Origin: Phragmites australis
Lineage: Eukaryota; Streptophyta; Magnoliopsida; Poales; Poaceae
Direction of reading: 5' to 3'
NCBI RefSeq assembly: GCF_958298935.1
Contig: NC_084927.1
Span: 38,808,501 to 38,872,500, forward strand
Length of the DNA: 64,000 nt
In this document: positions 59,701 through 64,000 of the stretch, piece after piece
How the letters are laid out: each line of letters opens with the position of its first letter
Position numbering within the stretch: position 1 is the stretch's first letter
Notes under the pieces: model-generated
Databases searched by the model: none
Told to the model about the DNA's origin: nothing
The model's input: only the letters and a program-made list of their open reading frames with translations
Program-made: the position numbers and the translations under genes

Positions 59701-61566
59701 TGTCTACAAGGTATGAAATAAATCTCCCCTCCTTGCTCATATAAGTGTTTTCTTGATATGGCTTTTTTTATTATAATTTTTTATGGTATTTGTGCAGTAT
59801 AATGGAGATCTATTCACCTTGGAAACAGACGAGGATCTTCTGCAGAGTCACCCAGATGCTATGTGGAAAAAGTTGACTGTGGTATGTGATGTCATACTCG
59901 TTTAGTCAATTTTCTGAGTTTGAGATTATAATGCCTTTTTGATATTTTTTGTCCTAATCACAAATGACAGCTGGAGGAAGAGAGCTTCTACGTAACAAGC
60001 CGCTTCAGTCCGACCAAGGAGCAACCGAATATGGAAAAAGTAAGCCTCTCTTTCTTCATATTACAACCAAAGGGAGTAAGCTCCAGTTACAAGGGCATAT
60101 AAGGAGCACTAGACGAACTTGACATTCTCACTAATTAAAGTAAAATCCTATATTCCAAATCCTCGAGAATGGCCCAATATGTATTGCACTGGAAGGATGT
60201 TTTCTTTCAGGTGTATCAATATTGTTCTGCTCTCTCAGATCCCAGTAATCACCACTTTTGCAGAGTGAGAGTATATTCCTCCATGCCACATTCGTACCAA
60301 TCCACTCACATTTATGAAATAAGAAATTGCTCAATTTCCACACCAACCAACATGGAAGCAAAAGTAAAAACTTTTAAGCACACAATCCCTCTCATCCAGA
60401 GTTGAAAGACAAAAATTTGAACCTATATGCTTCAAGGATACCCAGCAAAAGGTTCTTGGCAACCGCACAATAAAAACACAAGAAGAATTTGGTAGCCTTT
60501 TCCTTTTGCCAGGTTGTTCCTAGTCGATTACTTATTATGAGACAGGAAAGAAAAATCTGAACCTGAAGATGAATGTTTAGCTTCGATATAGTAGACCTAC
60601 ATGATTAGCCGCACTAAATATATTCATTCGACATATTCATAGTCCTTGTATCCACACATTTTAAAAGTGCGAACTTTAAATCATGTTCATCCCAGACTTT
60701 TCGTTTTTATTATGATTGCTAATGAAATAGCAGGCTAAGGAATGGCGGGAAAAGAAGCTTTCAGCACTGGACGAACCTGGTGACAAACCATCCACAAAAC
60801 CAGCAAGAAAGAAGAAATCAAGGCTACGAAGAAATCTGGGAAACAAAATAGAGGAAAAGGAAGAAGCTCCTAAGTCAGCAACAGCTGAACCTTGTCCTCC
60901 TATTTCTAATGTGTGTCTTCCTGAAAAAGAAGCTTCTAAAGCTGCAACCGCCGTTGAGAAGGAAGAAGCTCCGAAGTCAGCAACAGTTGAACCTTGTCCT
61001 CCTATTTCTGATGTGTGCCCTTCTGAAAAAGAAGCTTTTAAATCTCCGACCATTGCTGAGAATTTTCTCAAATTCCTTACGGAGTAAGCTTCACTCTGAG
61101 TTCTGTAAATATTTGTTCAGTAGAATTTTGACTTAATTTTGAATGCCCAGGTTCAGAGACGGTAGCAGCTGCCGCATGATCCCTTATTTTGAGGGTGTAG
61201 TAGAAGGCATGAGGTACACAGGCTCGTTCAAATTGCATGTCCCATATGCATTTATTCAAAAGCATGATGGGAATCTAGCAATCGACATCCAAGATGAGTA
61301 CCCTAGGTTAGTGTATTATTCTTTCAAGTTGCTATTGTTCCTTAGATATCCAAGTTTGCTTTTGATTGAAAAGTTGTTGTCTTTTCAGGATCTGTAATGA
61401 ACTGTTACAATCTGTTGTTACCTATTTTTGCAATCGCGGACTTGACAAGAAGAGTGCTACGGAGCATGCTGAACTGGAAATACTGAATTTGCGAGAGCCA
61501 GAGGTATGCTTTTATCATCGAAATACTAAAAATACCAATTTCTATTTGGAGCAACTAAAAAACTGA
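56706..61566 (+). CDS. MINDY-like deubiquitinase-family protein, probable pseudoenzyme
   Basis: Nine exons with consistent GT-AG phases: 56706-57028, 58577-58806, 58888-58942, 59629-59710, 59798-59881, 59971-60039, 60734-61083, 61151-61306, and 61389 to a donor-like site at 61503 or read-through to a stop at 61566 (488-508 residues). MINDY (DUF544) landmarks are ALVAIAN, ILLFKLLKIPLVHGWLSDPE, KSYDKLVNLL, YKYNGDLFTLETDEDLL. MINDY enzymes trim K48-linked ubiquitin chains. Here the catalytic Cys motif (QNENGPCPLLAI in relatives) reads HHRSAESSALVAI, with Ser29 in the Cys place, and the catalytic His (NNHF) is Lys224 (ENKF). Exon 7 encodes two tandem 34-residue repeats (about 323-390), and an unrecognised C-terminal module follows. 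It may bind rather than cut ubiquitin. The final exon is uncertain; CAG|TAG at about 61633 is an alternative end. Confidence 0.82.
57029..58576 (+). other. Large intron 1 of the MINDY-like gene, with a GC-rich island
   Basis: Starts with a G/T-rich stretch (GGTTGGGTT words). At 57178-57345 there is a GC-rich block with its own ATG (MVDAQSSSQAGGAAAAKAER) ending in CTCGCTCGCAGGTAGT, which looks like a gene leader and first splice donor. A run of 13-14 G lies near 58360. The island may be an alternative promoter or first exon; a captured gene fragment is also possible. Confidence 0.45.
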
Positions 61567-62190
61567 TATGATTGCATTTTTCTATTTGGAGCAACGAGGA
61601 AACCAACTAACGTATGCTGTACATACCCAGCAGTAGAGATGACTCCCTGTCCCATGGGCCCGAGACCCATCCAAACAACTATGCGAGTTAGGCCGGGAAG
61701 CTGCTGCATGCAGGATGAAGGAAGATTACGAGAAGAACAAGAGCTGCTGGTCGTGTAGCTTTAGCCCTTGTTTACCTTCAAATCTTTGTGAGGCCTCATA
61801 TCTCAATCTGAGCGCTTTATTCAGGATCTTTTTGAAGAATCGTACCCTGTTCAAATAAGGCAACACGACGAGTCCAATATTGCATATATTCGGAGTTCCA
61901 AAAATATTTGACGACGAAGCCCACATTCATATATTTTGTTTCCATGAATTATGGGATGAAATTTTATCATGCGCTAGAGATCAACAAAGATAAATTATTC
62001 TGCTTTATGATGATGCGCAGAGAGTAAAGATTAACTCACATGCACTCGAGGTTAACAAAGCTTTCAGTTGGAGATTAAATGAGCACTTTAAACTTGAGAT
62101 TGAACAAAGATTTAAATTGGAGATGAAGCCCTTTCAACTCGAGATTGAATAGACTTCCAATTGGAGATGAAGCACTTTGGTGTGTCTTAG
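61567..62190. other. 3' flank of the MINDY-like gene
   Basis: No gene supported. At 62040-62180 a loose repeat of GAGATTGAACAAAG / TTGGAGATGAAGC words occurs about three times. Confidence 0.45.
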
Positions 62191-62194
62191 ATAA

Positions 62195-62560
62195 AAATGC
62201 ATGATCATGTGTATGATCAGTATGTGTGAATGATAAATAATTGGTTAGATGTTGCTATGAGTATATAGTGTTTGTAGGTGAAGTGTCAAGGTAGTTTAGG
62301 AGCTACTCGGGAAACTAGTCTTGGAACAGGTCTTGTCTGGTTTAGGATCTGGTCTAAATTGGTCTAGGACCTGGTCTAGACCAGTTAGACTGTTTCAAAA
62401 CCAGCTCCCACACCAGTTAGACCGGTTTCATCCAGTTTCTAGACCAGTTCCGACTAGTTAAGACCTGTTCCAAGACCAGTTCACTAGCTTCCTAACTAGC
62501 TCCCAAATTACCCTGATACTTCACTCACAAACACTATATTACAAATCATCGCTTATAGCA
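62195..62560. repeat. Foldback repeat, copy 1
   Basis: Left arm GGTTAGATGTTGCTAT...AGTGTTTGTAGG...GGAGCTACTCGGGAAACTAG pairs imperfectly with the right arm ending AAACACTATATTACAAATC. The centre is filled with GGTCTAGACCAGTTAGACC-type words. The sequence after it (62600-62830) resembles the left part of LTR family B (AATAATTTTAGAAATGAG). Confidence 0.6.
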
Positions 62561-63070
62561 ATTAATAAAGCATTACAAATGAACTTGGTTTTTTACCATA
62601 TAACCTAGGGCTAGAAATAATTTTAGAAATGAGTTTATCACATAAGAAGAATATTAGTGAATTTTTTCAGATTTTTGGGATTTTATTTGAGGCCCTAACA
62701 ATTGTTAGAAGTTATAAAAGTACTTTTTTTTTTGAGAATTTTAGTTTAAATTCTACACATGCTTTTTTGGTGAATCTAATTAAATGGGTTGCACATGGAT
62801 TATGGAACACGTACAAAAAGTTCTAGGATTTTTTAAGAAATAGAAGACCACTGATTTTTGGAGTAACAACAGACCACTGTACCCGTGAATAGCACCGGTG
62901 AACAGTGAATTTCGACAGCAGAATTGACAAAAAGGTTAACAGAGTGGCATGGAAGGAACGAAAAATGAAACCGATGGTAGATAAGGAAATCTGTTTCAAT
63001 GAGTGGCATAGAGGGAAGAGGGATATTTTTCAATGGCAAATAAGGAATTTCCCCATCATGGGGGGGAAAT

Positions 63071-63555
63071 GCATGATCAGTATTGGTGAATGATGAACAA
63101 TTGGCTAGATGTTGCTATAAGTGATGATTTGTGATATAGTGTTTGTGGGCAAAGTGTCAGGGTACTCTGGGAGCTACTCGGGAAGCTAATGAACTGGTCT
63201 TGGAATAGGTCTTGGCTGGTCCAAGTCTTGGACCAGTCCAGGTCTTGGACCAGTCCAGGTCTTGGACCAGTCCAGGTCTTGGACCAGTCCAGGACCTGGA
63301 CCGATTTAGACCAGGTACTAGACCAGTTAGACCAATTTCAAGACCAGTTCCTATACCAGTTAGACCAGTTTTTAGACTAGTTCTGACCAGTCTAGACCAT
63401 TTCCGATCAACCAAGACGTGTTCCAAGACAAGTTCACTAGCTTCCCGAGTAGCTCCTAGACTACCCTGACACTTCGGCCACAAACACAATATCACAAATC
63501 ATCGCTAACAGCAACATCTAGCCAATTGTTCACCACTCACACATACTGATCATGC
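63071..63555. repeat. Foldback repeat, copy 2, with 17-bp tandem array
   Basis: A perfect 23-bp inverted repeat (TGAACAATTGGCTAGATGTT plus GCT; 63094-63116 and 63510-63532) sits within longer imperfect arms of over 100 bp each. At 63224-63291 the unit GGTCTTGGACCAGTCCA occurs four times in tandem and is itself partly palindromic (TGGACCAGTCCA). It is related to copy 1 over its whole length. Confidence 0.75.
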
Positions 63556-64000
63556 ACATGATCATGCATTTTTATCATTGCATATAAATGGAGCAATACA
63601 AAGGAATTCTGTTTTTCACCATATAAACCCGGGCTGAAAATAATTTTAGAAATTAGTCCATCATATAAGAAGAATTTAGAGATTTTTCTCTAATATTCTT
63701 CTAATGTGATGGACTAAAAAGAAAAACGGATTTAGGTCGACATCCCAGCACAACACCCAGACGACTCGACCCACTACGAATCTTCTCCTCCAGCGTCGGT
63801 GAGGCACATGGGCACGGCGCCACCGAGAGGAGTGCCACGTGTGAAATGAACCCCACACCTGCTGCTACGTGTACCCTCGGTCCAACCTCACTGATCACAG
63901 TGGGCCGAACAATATGTAGTAGCTAGAGGGACTATATGCAAATGGTGGACGAAAAGATTGTGATTTTCTATATTATAGGAGAGGGGAGAAGATGCCAAAC
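63556..64000. other. Right edge, no gene seen
   Basis: Begins with sequence repeating that after copy 1 (AATAATTTTAGAAATTAGTCCA), followed by a GC-rich patch. The short ORFs have no recognisable content. Confidence 0.45.

Noticed and set aside
1..64000. tRNA, rRNA, CRISPR or bacterial-type operons
   Set aside because: None seen. The spliced genes and plant retroelements show this is eukaryotic nuclear DNA, and I found no cloverleaf or ribosomal sequence by eye.

Overview
This window is nuclear DNA of a flowering plant, almost certainly a grass. GC-rich single-exon genes sit beside spliced genes with GT-AG introns, the proteins are plant-type, and about three quarters of the window is nested transposable elements of the kinds common in grass genomes. 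I cannot name the species.

Layout, left to right. 0-8.3 kb holds a plant cytochrome c gene (695-1036), a decayed F-box/DUF295 fragment, a GT14 (Core-2/I-branching) glycosyltransferase gene (4528-5835) and a 256-bp foldback. 8.4-16.0 kb is a Mutator-like element (MULE-1) with terminal inverted repeats and a 9-bp target duplication; it is internally deleted and carries an LTR nested inside another LTR of the same family. 17.2-27.4 kb is a small copia-type element in an unusual inverted three-LTR arrangement, and each of its two internal copies is broken by a long solo LTR. 28.1-31.5 kb is an eight-exon ribophorin I gene (oligosaccharyltransferase subunit 1, short form). 32.8-33.5 kb is a wreck of a MINDY-like gene. 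33.6-47.5 kb is a decayed Ty3/gypsy chromovirus on the minus strand, split by two large insertions that themselves contain further retroelements. 48.5-56.6 kb is a second, fuller MULE (MULE-2) of the same family as MULE-1. It carries three minus-strand genes: a MURA-type transposase, a plant-mobile-domain (PMD/MAIN-like) protein and a small GRF zinc-finger protein. 56.7-61.6 kb is a nine-exon MINDY-like gene that appears to have lost its catalytic residues. 62.2-63.7 kb holds two related foldback repeats.

How the parts relate. The expressed host genes are housekeeping or secretory-pathway genes with no operon-like relation: cytochrome c for respiration, OST1 for N-glycosylation in the ER, GT14 probably in the Golgi, and the MINDY-like protein in ubiquitin recognition. 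The strongest links are structural. MULE-2 ends about 100 bp upstream of the MINDY-like start codon, so it lies in or beside that gene's promoter. The MINDY-like gene has a degenerate relative 23 kb away on the other strand. The two MULEs are a full-length and deleted pair sharing termini, subterminal palindromes and gene content. All boundaries and splice sites were read by eye; no alignment or database search was run.
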